Source: Fibrobacter succinogenes
Lineage (GTDB): Bacteria > Fibrobacterota > Fibrobacteria > Fibrobacterales > Fibrobacteraceae
Direction: 5' to 3'
Assembly (NCBI GenBank): GCA_902800345.1
Contig: CADCDO010000002.1
Coordinates: 124,001-188,000 of the forward strand
DNA: 64,000 nt
A program made the translations under genes and the position numbers. This document shows, piece by piece, positions 27,304 to 36,085 of this stretch; position 1 is the stretch's first letter; every line of letters begins with the position of its first letter. Below the pieces are notes generated by a model. That model ran no database searches and was not told where the DNA came from. It saw only the letters and a list, made by a program, of their open reading frames with translations.

Positions 27304-27341
27304 AAAAAGGGCATGACAAATTATTCAACACTGTCATGCCC
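27304..27341 (-). terminator. Terminator of the 1603-residue protein gene
   Basis: A perfect 10-bp stem, GGGCATGACA (27309-27318) with TGTCATGCCC (27332-27341), followed by five T on the minus strand. Confidence 0.88.
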
Positions 27342-27362
27342 GCAAGGAATTTAGCTCTATTT

Positions 27363-30300
27363 TTACTTCTTTATCACTTTATTTCCGTAGTACGCACCGC
27401 GAGCCTTCGGTCTGCCGTTCAGCTTACGTCCCTTGAGATCGTATTCCGGCAGCATCTTGAACTCGCCCGTACGGGTATTGAAACGCCCGATAGTTGTCGT
27501 TTGCTCGCCGTTTTCGTCTTCGTCAACAACGATATCGATTTCACTCGGAAGGCTCATCGACGTCATCGATTTCGCACCCGCGTAATTAGACTTGATAGCA
27601 CTTGCAGGAGCATTCTTGATGAGGTACGCGCGGAACGGATAAATATAGGCGCCGGCAGCGGCCTTTACGAACTGACCAATCTTGATACCGTCCTTTGCTT
27701 GACCCGCAAAACCGTAAACACGGCCAAGTTCCGGATCGCCTTCTTCCCATTTCTTGTAGGCAAGCGTTCCACGGAATTCCCAGTCGCAATCATCAATGGT
27801 CGCCACAGGTTCCACGGTTTTCCGGAGCGTCACGCCACCATGGACAACCAGGTTCTGGTCTTTCATCAAGATTAAGTAAGGCGTATTCGCGCTAAGGTCA
27901 ACATGGGTACTGGATGTATCCGTCCAAAGACGCTTCATGCGGACCACCCAACTCTTGTCATCTCTCTGCTTGAGACCGTTGAAACGGAGCACCTTCTGGA
28001 GACCTTCGATATTCGAGGTGTTCACGTCGAACGGGAACACGAAAGTAGAATAGACACCCGTTGTGAAGGAACGCGCGACATCGACTGTATCGACATCAAT
28101 ATCTTCAGGAATGTCGACAATGTCTGAGCCTTTGTATGCGCCATCGATATTGGCACGTTTTCTGCCGTCTGCATCCGTCATTACAAGAAGCGGATGTATG
28201 GCGGGTCTAAGCGTCTTGCCGGCGATGGCCGCCACTTGTTCTTCTGTGAGGGAGCCTGTATAGTAATTGCCTTCGCCATCAGTAAGAACCTGGCCATCTT
28301 TAACAACAAGTTCAGCACCAAGTTCCGGCACTTCCAACATATAGTTACTTGCGAATATGTAATCTGATTCGTCTGTATAACCAAGAGTTATTTTTGCAAA
28401 CAAAGCGTCAATACCGAAACATTGTTTGCATTCCGGACTTGTTACAGAAACAACGCCACCATTGATTGTCAACTGTCTCTCAGCTTGAATACCATAAGTA
28501 TTTGACGTACCGGTCGCCTCAGCACTAACAACACCCCCATTGATGGTCATATTGCCAGCAAAGAAAGCGTGATTACCTTTAGATGTAACAGAACCATCAT
28601 TAATAGTAATTGAACGTCCTTTAATACCATAAGAATTACTTGTCGAAGAGACTACACCGCCATTGACGATGACCTCGCGAGTTCCGTTGATTCCGCTTGT
28701 AACAACGGACCCGCCATTAACAATGATGTTTTCACTAGAACTAACACTACTCTTTTTACCGGTCAAAGAGATGGAACCGCCATTGACAACAAAAAGGCCG
28801 CTAGATGATAAGCCACCAGATTTATCGTCCGAAACAGTAAGGAGACCTCCATTGACCGTAAAGTCACCCGTAGAATAGATACCACTCACCCCCATTGTCT
28901 TTACAGAGACAGAGCCGTTAGTAATCGTGAAGTTATCGGCATAAATACCATGACCATCTTGGCCCAAGACTGTCGCACTAAGGTTACCTCCATAAACAGC
29001 AACACCGCCCCTCGTCATCAATATTGCATAATGATCATCACAAGAACTATAAATATTAAATTTACCAGTCTGCTCTTTCTGCCCATAAATCGTCAATGTT
29101 CCCAATAATCCTCGGATGGCATGGTAATCATCTATTGGATTTTCACTAGTTCCGACATTCACTGTAGCACCATCGGCAAGAATAATACGCACATCTTGGG
29201 TTACACTTATTTCTTCACTAAAAGTGATTTCACCTTGTGCAACATACCATCCTTCTCTAAGATGAGTTTCTCTTTCCGTCAAATCGATATAGCCATCGAT
29301 AGTCTGCTCCTCGCCATTTTCATCGATATAAGAGAAGGTCCTCGAAGGATACAGTTTCTTATCAGCAATAGCTGCAATTTGTTCAGAAGACAGCGTGCCG
29401 GAGAAATAATTGCCTTCTCCATCCTTAAGTTTTAGGCCATCCTTAACGACAACGGAACCGTTCTCGGCATAATAGCGGCAAACTCGAATGTAGTCATTCC
29501 GGTAAGTATAGCCAAGCGAGATATCCCCGCTATTAGTATAAATTCCGTAGTATTGTTCGGCATCATCATTATCTTTCGCAGGTATATAAATTTGGCCTCC
29601 ATTAACATTCACACTTCCCGCCTTGATGGCATATTCCCCCTTCGCCTTTACGAGTAAATAGCCTCCATTTGCAGTCACATTTTCAGCGTCAACGCCACAA
29701 TTTCCTTCAGACTCTATATAAACTTGGCCACTGTTCACAATTAAATGTTCAGCCCTAACATCATTGACGCCCGATGCATAAAAGAAAACACAAATTCCGT
29801 TTATAACAAGATCATTAGCGATGATGGCATTGTCGGGGTCATTTGAATGAGCAATAAAAAAGCCTGATCCTGCTTTTTGTCCATAAATTGTCAATTTACT
29901 TTGAGCAGTACCCTTGATAGCAGTTTCGTTCAGGGGAGAGGCATCCGTTCCGGCATGCATTGCCTTGCCATCACAAACGACTATACGAACATCACCTGAA
30001 ATATTCAAGGTATTATTATAATAGATATCACTATCAACTACGTACCATCCATCCGTAAGTTCCGTTTCGTTGCCATCCAGCACGGTATAGAAGTCTATCG
30101 TCTTAGTGTACCCATTTTCGTCAATGTAATTGACGGGAGAAAGCACCGGCTTAAGCGTCTTGCCAGCGATGGCACTAGTTTGTCCAGAAGTGAGCGTACC
30201 GGAGTATTCGTTACCATCTTCATCCTTAAAGGACTGGCCTTCCTTGATGATAAAAGAACCAGTATTGACATAATAACTGCTAGCACTAATGAAATCAGAG

Positions 30301-32174
30301 GTATTAGTGTAGCCGAGATTAAAAACACCGCCGTTGACGTAAATGCCATAATGAGGGAGATTCAACAACCCTCCGCTTGCCGTTGCCTTAATCTTACCAC
30401 CATTGACATTCAAGTCCTGAGTCTTTATACCGTAATCACCCTTTGCAGTTATGGAAACAGATCCGTCATTTATAACCACACTTGAGACATCGATTCCCCC
30501 ACTAGTTTCAGGGATGGTGAGAACGCCGCCATTGATAGTCAAATTTTGGGTTTTGATACCATAAGTACCCTCCGAAGACGCTGTGATTGTTCCTCTGTTT
30601 AAAGTCAAATTCTGGGCTTTGATACCGTTATACGCCCCTGTACTTGCGGAAATTGCAGTAACGGCCCCCCCATTCACGGTGATATTAGCAACATCAAAGG
30701 AATTATTTTTTGCAACTTTAATTCCATTGGTTGTATTTGTACGGATTGCACCAGTCTGATTACTTTGTCCATAAATGGTCAAATTGCCGTTTTCTCCATA
30801 AAGGGGGCTATGAGCGCATATCTCGTTGTAATTGGCGTAACACGTAACATTCATCGTAACTCCATCTGCCAATATGATATTTACATCGTCTGATATTTGC
30901 AAAGAGTTAGAATAAGTAATATTGTCATCAACTAAATACCAACCGCTAGTGAGTTCACTTTCATAGCCCGTAAGCTTTGTAAGGTCTTCTATAACCTGCG
31001 TATTGCCATTTTCGTCAATGTAAGAAGTCGACCACTTGGCATATGCAACAGTACTTTGAGTAAGTGGAGTCGTAAAGTCAAAAGGAGTCGTTAAATCAGC
31101 ATCGGCATACCAACCGAGGAAGTTAAACCCTGCACGAACAGGATCAGCCGGTTTGGTTGGAGTCTGTCCAATCTCAATCTCTTGTGCGGGAACTATCGTT
31201 GCATATTTACTACCCGTGACAAAGCCGATAGCGTTGCAAGGTTCAAGCGTCTTGCCCGCAAAAACAGCCATCTGTTCATTATAAGCCGGGCCAATAAGAA
31301 TATTGCCATCCTCATCCTTGAACGCCTGGCCCTCTTTAGTGGTGACTGGGTTGTCCGCATAATAACGATTAGCCGTTATGCGATCAGATTCATTGGAATA
31401 ACCTAAGGCAATATTGGCAGAAACGATTCCATAATCGATAAAATCACCATTAGACGCAGCAGAAACGGTTCCTCCATTGATGACAACATTTTTCGAAGCT
31501 CGGAGGCCTATACTATTAAATGCAATTGACGATACTGAGACATCGCCTCCATTAATGAAAATATTTTGGGTAGCATCAATCGCATGATTCCAAGAATTGT
31601 CGGCTATGTTCTCTGAATTCACAGAAACAGCACCCCTATTGACGATTAAATTTTTTGCATAAATTCCATACACATAATTTGATAGACCTGTATTTTCTAC
31701 AATGACAGAACCTCCGTTGATGGTAAAATCGGAGACAATAAAAAGACCTCTTTTTATTATTTCTGGATAACTATTCTTTGTATAATTGGTATAGACACTA
31801 AACTTACCAGTCTGACCTTCTTGACCATAAATCGTCAAATTCCCATTAACCTGAAAAGCAGCATCGCCCAAATTTACAGGGTTTTCTTTTTTTCCCAGAT
31901 GAAAAGTTTTTCCATCAAGAAGGACAATATGGACATCACCCCTCACTACAATATCGTTATTACAATAGACATCATTTTTCAGTACAAACCATCCACCCTT
32001 ATTGTAAGTACTAGTATATTCATCCATCACCTTGTATTCGGTAATAGTCTGCGTTTCGCCGTTCTCGTCAATATATGAGACCGGGTCGGCAGCCCACGCC
32101 ACCGAAGTGCAAACGAGAGCAATAAGCAATGTTAGGGTCAAACGAGCCCAACTAAACATTCTAGCCGTTTTCAT
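27363..32174 (-). CDS. 1603-residue secreted beta-helix-like repeat protein
   Basis: Signal peptide (TLTLLIALVCTSVAWA). Four large tandem units each begin SYIDENGxTQTI, continue GWYVVxxDIxYxN ... VRIVLxDG ... LTIYGQxxQTG, then many short rungs of the type INGGxVxVxS with regular 15-25 residue spacing (a parallel beta-helix pattern), and end FKDEDGNxxxGTLTxxQxxAIAGKTLxP. One InlB-like repeat (GFNFLGWYADADLTTPF) lies after unit 1. The last ~300 residues carry the same module as the CUB-like protein at 14882 (STFVFPFDV, YKKWEEGDPELG, AGAYIYPFRAYLI, YDLKGRKL). A surface protein binding or presented on the cell is likely; no enzyme motif is seen. Confidence 0.78.
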   Translation of the reverse strand: MKTARMFSWARLTLTLLIALVCTSVAWAADPVSYIDENGETQTITEYKVMDEYTSTYNKGGWFVLKNDVYCNNDIVVRGDVHIVLLDGKTFHLGKKENPVNLGDAAFQVNGNLTIYGQEGQTGKFSVYTNYTKNSYPEIIKRGLFIVSDFTINGGSVIVENTGLSNYVYGIYAKNLIVNRGAVSVNSENIADNSWNHAIDATQNIFINGGDVSVSSIAFNSIGLRASKNVVINGGTVSAASNGDFIDYGIVSANIALGYSNESDRITANRYYADNPVTTKEGQAFKDEDGNILIGPAYNEQMAVFAGKTLEPCNAIGFVTGSKYATIVPAQEIEIGQTPTKPADPVRAGFNFLGWYADADLTTPFDFTTPLTQSTVAYAKWSTSYIDENGNTQVIEDLTKLTGYESELTSGWYLVDDNITYSNSLQISDDVNIILADGVTMNVTCYANYNEICAHSPLYGENGNLTIYGQSNQTGAIRTNTTNGIKVAKNNSFDVANITVNGGAVTAISASTGAYNGIKAQNLTLNRGTITASSEGTYGIKTQNLTINGGVLTIPETSGGIDVSSVVINDGSVSITAKGDYGIKTQDLNVNGGKIKATASGGLLNLPHYGIYVNGGVFNLGYTNTSDFISASSYYVNTGSFIIKEGQSFKDEDGNEYSGTLTSGQTSAIAGKTLKPVLSPVNYIDENGYTKTIDFYTVLDGNETELTDGWYVVDSDIYYNNTLNISGDVRIVVCDGKAMHAGTDASPLNETAIKGTAQSKLTIYGQKAGSGFFIAHSNDPDNAIIANDLVINGICVFFYASGVNDVRAEHLIVNSGQVYIESEGNCGVDAENVTANGGYLLVKAKGEYAIKAGSVNVNGGQIYIPAKDNDDAEQYYGIYTNSGDISLGYTYRNDYIRVCRYYAENGSVVVKDGLKLKDGEGNYFSGTLSSEQIAAIADKKLYPSRTFSYIDENGEEQTIDGYIDLTERETHLREGWYVAQGEITFSEEISVTQDVRIILADGATVNVGTSENPIDDYHAIRGLLGTLTIYGQKEQTGKFNIYSSCDDHYAILMTRGGVAVYGGNLSATVLGQDGHGIYADNFTITNGSVSVKTMGVSGIYSTGDFTVNGGLLTVSDDKSGGLSSSGLFVVNGGSISLTGKKSSVSSSENIIVNGGSVVTSGINGTREVIVNGGVVSSTSNSYGIKGRSITINDGSVTSKGNHAFFAGNMTINGGVVSAEATGTSNTYGIQAERQLTINGGVVSVTSPECKQCFGIDALFAKITLGYTDESDYIFASNYMLEVPELGAELVVKDGQVLTDGEGNYYTGSLTEEQVAAIAGKTLRPAIHPLLVMTDADGRKRANIDGAYKGSDIVDIPEDIDVDTVDVARSFTTGVYSTFVFPFDVNTSNIEGLQKVLRFNGLKQRDDKSWVVRMKRLWTDTSSTHVDLSANTPYLILMKDQNLVVHGGVTLRKTVEPVATIDDCDWEFRGTLAYKKWEEGDPELGRVYGFAGQAKDGIKIGQFVKAAAGAYIYPFRAYLIKNAPASAIKSNYAGAKSMTSMSLPSEIDIVVDEDENGEQTTTIGRFNTRTGEFKMLPEYDLKGRKLNGRPKARGAYYGNKVIKK

Positions 32175-32207
32175 ACGAACAAGTTCCTTCTTAGAAATTT
32201 TGTAGTA

Positions 32208-32236
32208 AATTTATAATAAAATTAGAAATAAGTCAA
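32208..32236 (-). promoter_or_regulatory. Promoter of the 1603-residue protein gene
   Basis: TTGACT (32236-32231), 17 bases, TAAATT (32213-32208), then a short leader with AAGGAA before the ATG at 32174. Confidence 0.65.
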
Positions 32237-32280
32237 TCCGGCTTAACTTATCTGTTCGCTTTTTCCACCTATTATCAGAC

Positions 32281-32314
32281 AAAAAAAAGGCCCCGGCACG
32301 GAAAGTGTCGGGGC
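32281..32314 (-). terminator. argA terminator
   Basis: GCCCCGGCAC pairs with GTGTCGGGGC (32290-32314), followed by eight T on the minus strand. Confidence 0.88.
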
Positions 32315-32328
32315 GACAGGCAGTGCAA

Positions 32329-33687
32329 TTATTTATCTAGCGAGAGAACCAAAATTCTGGACTTACGCTTTTGATTGTAGTGTTCACGCTTGCTCTTTGG
32401 CAATTCGTCGACAGTCCCGTCCTCGAATCCGAGTTGATAGAACCAGTCTAGCGCCTGCGTCGTAAGCAGGAACAGCGTCTTGTAGCCCTTCATACGCCCA
32501 AGCGAAATCAGGTGGCGCACGATGGCCTCGCCAATCCCCGACTTGCGGTAGTTCGCGCCGACGGCAATGCCCGCGACTTCGGCCATACCGTTCTCGAACG
32601 CATGGAGCGCACCGCACCCGTGGATGCTGTTGTCGATGCTGTACACGACATAGTCTTCCAGTTTTTCGGAAATGGATTCCTGCGTGCGGGGCACCAGGTA
32701 TCCCTTCGCAATGTAATCCTGCATAATGCGCAAGATATCCGGAATGTCCTCGACATTCGCCGGCCGAATGCTCGAATACTGATTCGCGTACACCATGGTT
32801 CCGTCACCGCGGGCGCTGAACACTTCTTGCAGCACGCTGCCCTGGAATTCGCCGCTCAACAAGTGAACACGGTTCGCCCCCGCCTCGCAAGCGTTGATGG
32901 CGTTCATCAGGTAATCCATCTGCGCAAAGTCGAGCACGTCGGAATTGAGTTCCAGAAGTTCCTTCGCCTGGTCCACATCCATAGCAGAGATGAGGCCATT
33001 GTCCGTCGGTTCCAGATATTTCGTATTCTTGCCCGTCACGAGGCCGTCGAGCTTGATGCCGCTCTGGCTACCGATAAAGAAGAGCTTGCCGACCTGCAGG
33101 TACTTGCAGAGTTCCGTCGCGAGTTCCGTACTTGAAATGTTATAAGCGTGCCCAATCTTGTTCCAACCAATCGGCGGAATAATCGGCACGAACTTTTCGT
33201 TCATGAGCTGTTCCAGCAAATCGCGCTGGATGCGCTCGATGCGGCCGGTACGCATGTAATCAATACCGTTGATGACACCCATGCTGCGCGCCAGAATCCA
33301 GTTCCCCTGAATTCCGCTGAGACCGCTCGCCGTGAGGTGACTCATGATGCGCTGCGCAACGCCCAAGGACGCCTGCTCGATAAGCGGCAGCGCTTCTTCG
33401 CTCGTAAGTCTAACACCGTTATGGAATTCCGTCTCGAGATCCCAGGCCTTGAGTTGAGCGTCAATGCTGTTTCGCGTTCCCGGCACTATAATAATACGGA
33501 TACCGGCCTTGTGCAAAAGGGCGATGTCGCGCATCAGCACGGGGAACATCGGATGGTCCATGAGGCTATCGTCAATCTTCAGGACGAAAAGCTGCCCCTT
33601 GAACCGGTCCATGTAGCCAAACACTTCCCGGATGAACCCGGCAACTTCGAAGTGCTGAGAATAAAAATCGGACGGTGCATTACTCAT
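32329..33687 (-). CDS. argA: N-acetylglutamate synthase (amino-acid kinase plus GNAT domain)
   Basis: It catalyses acetyl-CoA + glutamate to N-acetylglutamate, the first step of arginine synthesis. 452 residues, as in classical ArgA. Residues about 30-290 form the amino-acid-kinase fold (IRIIIVPGTRNSIDAQLKA, NISSTELATELCKYL), which binds arginine for feedback control in the family. Residues about 300-445 form the acetyltransferase domain with the acetyl-CoA loop (GIAVGANYRKSGIGEAIVRHL). The ATG at 33687 is the only suitable start. It stands alone, between terminators. Confidence 0.9.
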   Translation of the reverse strand: MSNAPSDFYSQHFEVAGFIREVFGYMDRFKGQLFVLKIDDSLMDHPMFPVLMRDIALLHKAGIRIIIVPGTRNSIDAQLKAWDLETEFHNGVRLTSEEALPLIEQASLGVAQRIMSHLTASGLSGIQGNWILARSMGVINGIDYMRTGRIERIQRDLLEQLMNEKFVPIIPPIGWNKIGHAYNISSTELATELCKYLQVGKLFFIGSQSGIKLDGLVTGKNTKYLEPTDNGLISAMDVDQAKELLELNSDVLDFAQMDYLMNAINACEAGANRVHLLSGEFQGSVLQEVFSARGDGTMVYANQYSSIRPANVEDIPDILRIMQDYIAKGYLVPRTQESISEKLEDYVVYSIDNSIHGCGALHAFENGMAEVAGIAVGANYRKSGIGEAIVRHLISLGRMKGYKTLFLLTTQALDWFYQLGFEDGTVDELPKSKREHYNQKRKSRILVLSLDK

Positions 33688-33705
33688 GGGTTAAAAAGTA
33701 GCAAC

Positions 33706-33734
33706 AGAAAAAACGAAGGACAGACCGTCCTTCG
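33706..33734 (-). terminator. Terminator of the FKBP gene
   Basis: CGAAGGAC (33714-33721) pairs with GTCCTTCG (33727-33734), with a T-run on the minus strand. Confidence 0.85.
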
Positions 33735-33788
33735 CATTTTGATTAAAAATTCGGCATTTTTCCTGCGACATTCCACCCGCTCACGCCA

Positions 33789-34598
33789 CTAATTTGCCGG
33801 GAAAACCTGCAACAGCTCCACCTCGAATATCAAAAGCGAGTTAGGAGGAATGGACGGAGGAGCGCCCGCTTCGCCATAGGCAAGCGCACTCGGAATCCAC
33901 GCCCTCACCTTTTCGCCGACATTCATCGCGAGGAGCAAATCCTGCCAGCCCTCGATGACCGCCGTCACCGCAAACTCCATCGGCGCCCCGCGCTTGACGC
34001 TATTGTCAAATTCCGTGCCATCGAGCAACGTACCCACGTAATGCACCTGCACCTTGTCAGCCGCCTTGGGCTTGACTCCCGAACCTTCCTTGAGGACTAT
34101 ATACTGTACACCCTTGGTCGTCACCTTGACCTTTGGATCCCGGATGTTCTTCGCCAGGAATGCAGCCTGGTCGCCAAGCGCCTTCCTTGCCGCGGTCGCA
34201 TCGTCAACTTCCTTCTGCAACTGCATTTGCGCAAGCAGGTCCTGCAGCGCCGCTTCGGACTGCGAATCCGTCATCAGGACTTCGCGGCTGGAATCGATGA
34301 CATCGCGCATGGCGTCAATGAGAACATCGAGCTTTACGGGAACGTTGATATTCGAGACGGCACGCCCGAAATCGACACCGAGCGCATAGCTGTAACGGTC
34401 AACGGCGTTGTCCATGTACATTTTCTGTTCCTGAGACGGAGGCGGTTCCGGCGCAGGCGTAAGTTCAGGAGCCTTGGGAGACACCTTCGCTCCCGGAGCG
34501 TTCACGCTCGGGTTGACGGCAGGAGTAGATTTGCCCCCACCACACGCGACAAGGGCACAGCCAATAAGAATTACCGGAAAATGACGAAAGAAATTCAT
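33789..34598 (-). CDS. FKBP-type peptidyl-prolyl isomerase lipoprotein
   Basis: It isomerises X-Pro bonds and assists folding outside the cytoplasm. 269 residues: lipobox ALVAC (Cys19), a Pro-rich spacer, an N-terminal dimerisation-like helical segment (about 65-150, with YSYALGVDFGRAVSNI as in FkpA/Mip), and a C-terminal FKBP domain from about 160 with VHYVGTLLDGTEFDNS, VIEGWQDLLLAMNVGEK and IPPNSLLIFEVELL. The domain order and size match FkpA/Mip-type isomerases, but here with a lipid anchor. Confidence 0.9.
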   Translation of the reverse strand: MNFFRHFPVILIGCALVACGGGKSTPAVNPSVNAPGAKVSPKAPELTPAPEPPPSQEQKMYMDNAVDRYSYALGVDFGRAVSNINVPVKLDVLIDAMRDVIDSSREVLMTDSQSEAALQDLLAQMQLQKEVDDATAARKALGDQAAFLAKNIRDPKVKVTTKGVQYIVLKEGSGVKPKAADKVQVHYVGTLLDGTEFDNSVKRGAPMEFAVTAVIEGWQDLLLAMNVGEKVRAWIPSALAYGEAGAPPSIPPNSLLIFEVELLQVFPAN

Positions 34599-34773
34599 AA
34601 TTTCGGCTCCATTTCAAAAAACATGCCACATAAAAATACTTTTTTATGCCCTAAATACGCCAAAAAATGTGCGAAAAATCGCAATTTATCGTAAAAGTAA
34701 ACAAAAACTCACATTACCCCTTTAAAAATCCTTACTTTTATACTATTTTTGTCCTCAAAGGAAAATTAGTCCA

Positions 34774-35025
34774 ATGAAAAGCAGTTTTAAATGTTACATA
34801 GATTCCGCAATAGCCCAAAAAAGGCTATTCGACGTGTCGGTTGATAACGTTAAAGATTCCCTATCCAAGGTCATTGCAGAATCTTCCTCCCAATGTGATA
34901 CCGGAATGCTTCTTACCAAAAAGCCCGAACCCGTCTATTCTACCGGCTGGCTTAAAGGCGCCCTCTCCTATCCTTGGGTTCTCGTGAGCGTCATCATCCC
35001 GTCTTTCCTCGAAGAGATTTTCTAA
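34774..35025 (+). CDS. Small hypothetical protein
   Basis: 83 residues starting [19 protein letters not shown], with AAAGGAAA about 10 bases upstream of the ATG. A helical first half is followed by one hydrophobic stretch ([19 protein letters not shown]) that ends the protein. Own promoter-like AT-rich upstream and a terminator just downstream support a real gene. Not recognised. Confidence 0.5.
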   Translation: MKSSFKCYIDSAIAQKRLFDVSVDNVKDSLSKVIAESSSQCDTGMLLTKKPEPVYSTGWLKGALSYPWVLVSVIIPSFLEEIF

Positions 35026-35062
35026 TACCGCCACAATCGCATCGTACAAGAATTTACTGAAC

Positions 35063-35085
35063 GCCCGCCCCAAGCGGGCTTTGTT
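35063..35085 (+). terminator. Terminator of the small hypothetical gene
   Basis: GCCCGC (35063-35068) pairs with GCGGGC (35074-35079), followed by TTTGTTTATTTTT. Confidence 0.75.
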
Positions 35086-35116
35086 TATTTTTATTTTTGG
35101 TAAAAACGGAGATTTT

Positions 35117-35956
35117 ATGGCAGCACTCATTCTAGACGGCAAGGCTCTTGCCAAAACTACTGAAGAAGAACTCAGTGCCCGCGTGGCAACACTCAAGGAA
35201 AAGACCGGCAAGACCCCGATTCTCGCGACGATTCTCGTGGGCGACGACCCGGCAAGCGCGACTTACGTCAAGATGAAGGGCAACGCCTGCGCCCGTGTGG
35301 GCATGGAAAGCATCCGCGTGGTGATGGACAAGAACACCACGACCAAGGAACTCCTCGACAAAATCCAGGAACTCAACGAAAACCCGAACGTGCACGGCAT
35401 CCTCCTACAGCATCCGGTCCCGCGCCATATCGACGAACGCGCCGCCTTCGAAGCGATTGACGCCCGCAAGGACGTGGATGGCGTGACATGCCTCGGCTTT
35501 GGCCGCATGGCGATGGGCGAAAAAGCCTACGGTTGCGCAACGCCCGCCGGCATCATGAGACTCCTCAAGGCCTACAACATCCCGCTTTCTGGCAAGCATG
35601 CCGTAGTCGTCGGCCGCAGCGCCATCCTCGGTAAGCCGATGGCGATGATGCTTTTGAACGCGAACTGCACCGTGACCATCTGCCACAGCAAGACCGAGAA
35701 CCTCCCCGAATTCGTGAAGCAGGCCGACATTCTCGTTGGTGCGGTCGGCAAGCCGGAATTCATCAAGAAGTCCTGGATCAAGCCGGGTGCAGTCGTCGTC
35801 GATGCCGGTTACCATCCGGGCGGCGTGGGCGACATCGAAAAAGGTCTCGAAGACGTGGCGTCCGCCTACACTCCTGTGCCGGGCGGTGTCGGCCCCATGA
35901 CCATCAACACCCTCATCTACCAGAGCGTGGAATCCGGGGAATCGTTGATTAAGTAA
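35117..35956 (+). CDS. folD: Methylenetetrahydrofolate dehydrogenase / methenyltetrahydrofolate cyclohydrolase
   Basis: A bifunctional cytoplasmic enzyme of one-carbon metabolism, interconverting 5,10-methylene-, 5,10-methenyl- and 10-formyl-tetrahydrofolate. 279 residues from ATG 35117, with CGGAGA just upstream; the longer frame from 35081 would start inside the preceding terminator. Signatures: [12 protein letters not shown] (catalytic Tyr and Lys), [21 protein letters not shown], the NADP loop [16 protein letters not shown], and the C-terminal [10 protein letters not shown]. It stands alone and is followed at once by a heptad repeat. Confidence 0.96.
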   Translation: MAALILDGKALAKTTEEELSARVATLKEKTGKTPILATILVGDDPASATYVKMKGNACARVGMESIRVVMDKNTTTKELLDKIQELNENPNVHGILLQHPVPRHIDERAAFEAIDARKDVDGVTCLGFGRMAMGEKAYGCATPAGIMRLLKAYNIPLSGKHAVVVGRSAILGKPMAMMLLNANCTVTICHSKTENLPEFVKQADILVGAVGKPEFIKKSWIKPGAVVVDAGYHPGGVGDIEKGLEDVASAYTPVPGGVGPMTINTLIYQSVESGESLIK

Positions 35957-36085
35957 CCTAGTGGTTAGTAAACAGTGGTTGGTGGTTAGTGATTAAGGTT
36001 ATCCATCGCGCAAGCGTCATCCTGAACGCCAATGAAAGACCCAGTGTTTTAAACGACTGGATTCTTCGGCTTCGCCTCAGAATGA
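35957..36085. repeat. Composite intergenic repeat: heptad array plus GTCATCCTGA palindrome
   Basis: The array AGTGGTT / AGTAAAC / AGTGGTT / GGTGGTT / AGTGATT begins directly after the folD stop. It is followed by GTCATCCTGAACGCC ... GGCTTCGCCTCAGAATGACG (36017-36087), a complete imperfect palindrome. The last bases contain the ATG of the next gene. Confidence 0.8.

Noticed and set aside
27363..32174. Regular short repeats suspected of being a CRISPR array
   Set aside because: The repeats are protein-level rungs within one open frame. They have varying DNA sequence and spacing and no unique spacers. No CRISPR array was seen elsewhere.
35989..36081. N-terminal extension of the AlgX-like protein
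   Set aside because: These 31 codons come from an intergenic repeat, and the signal peptide begins only at the ATG at 36082.
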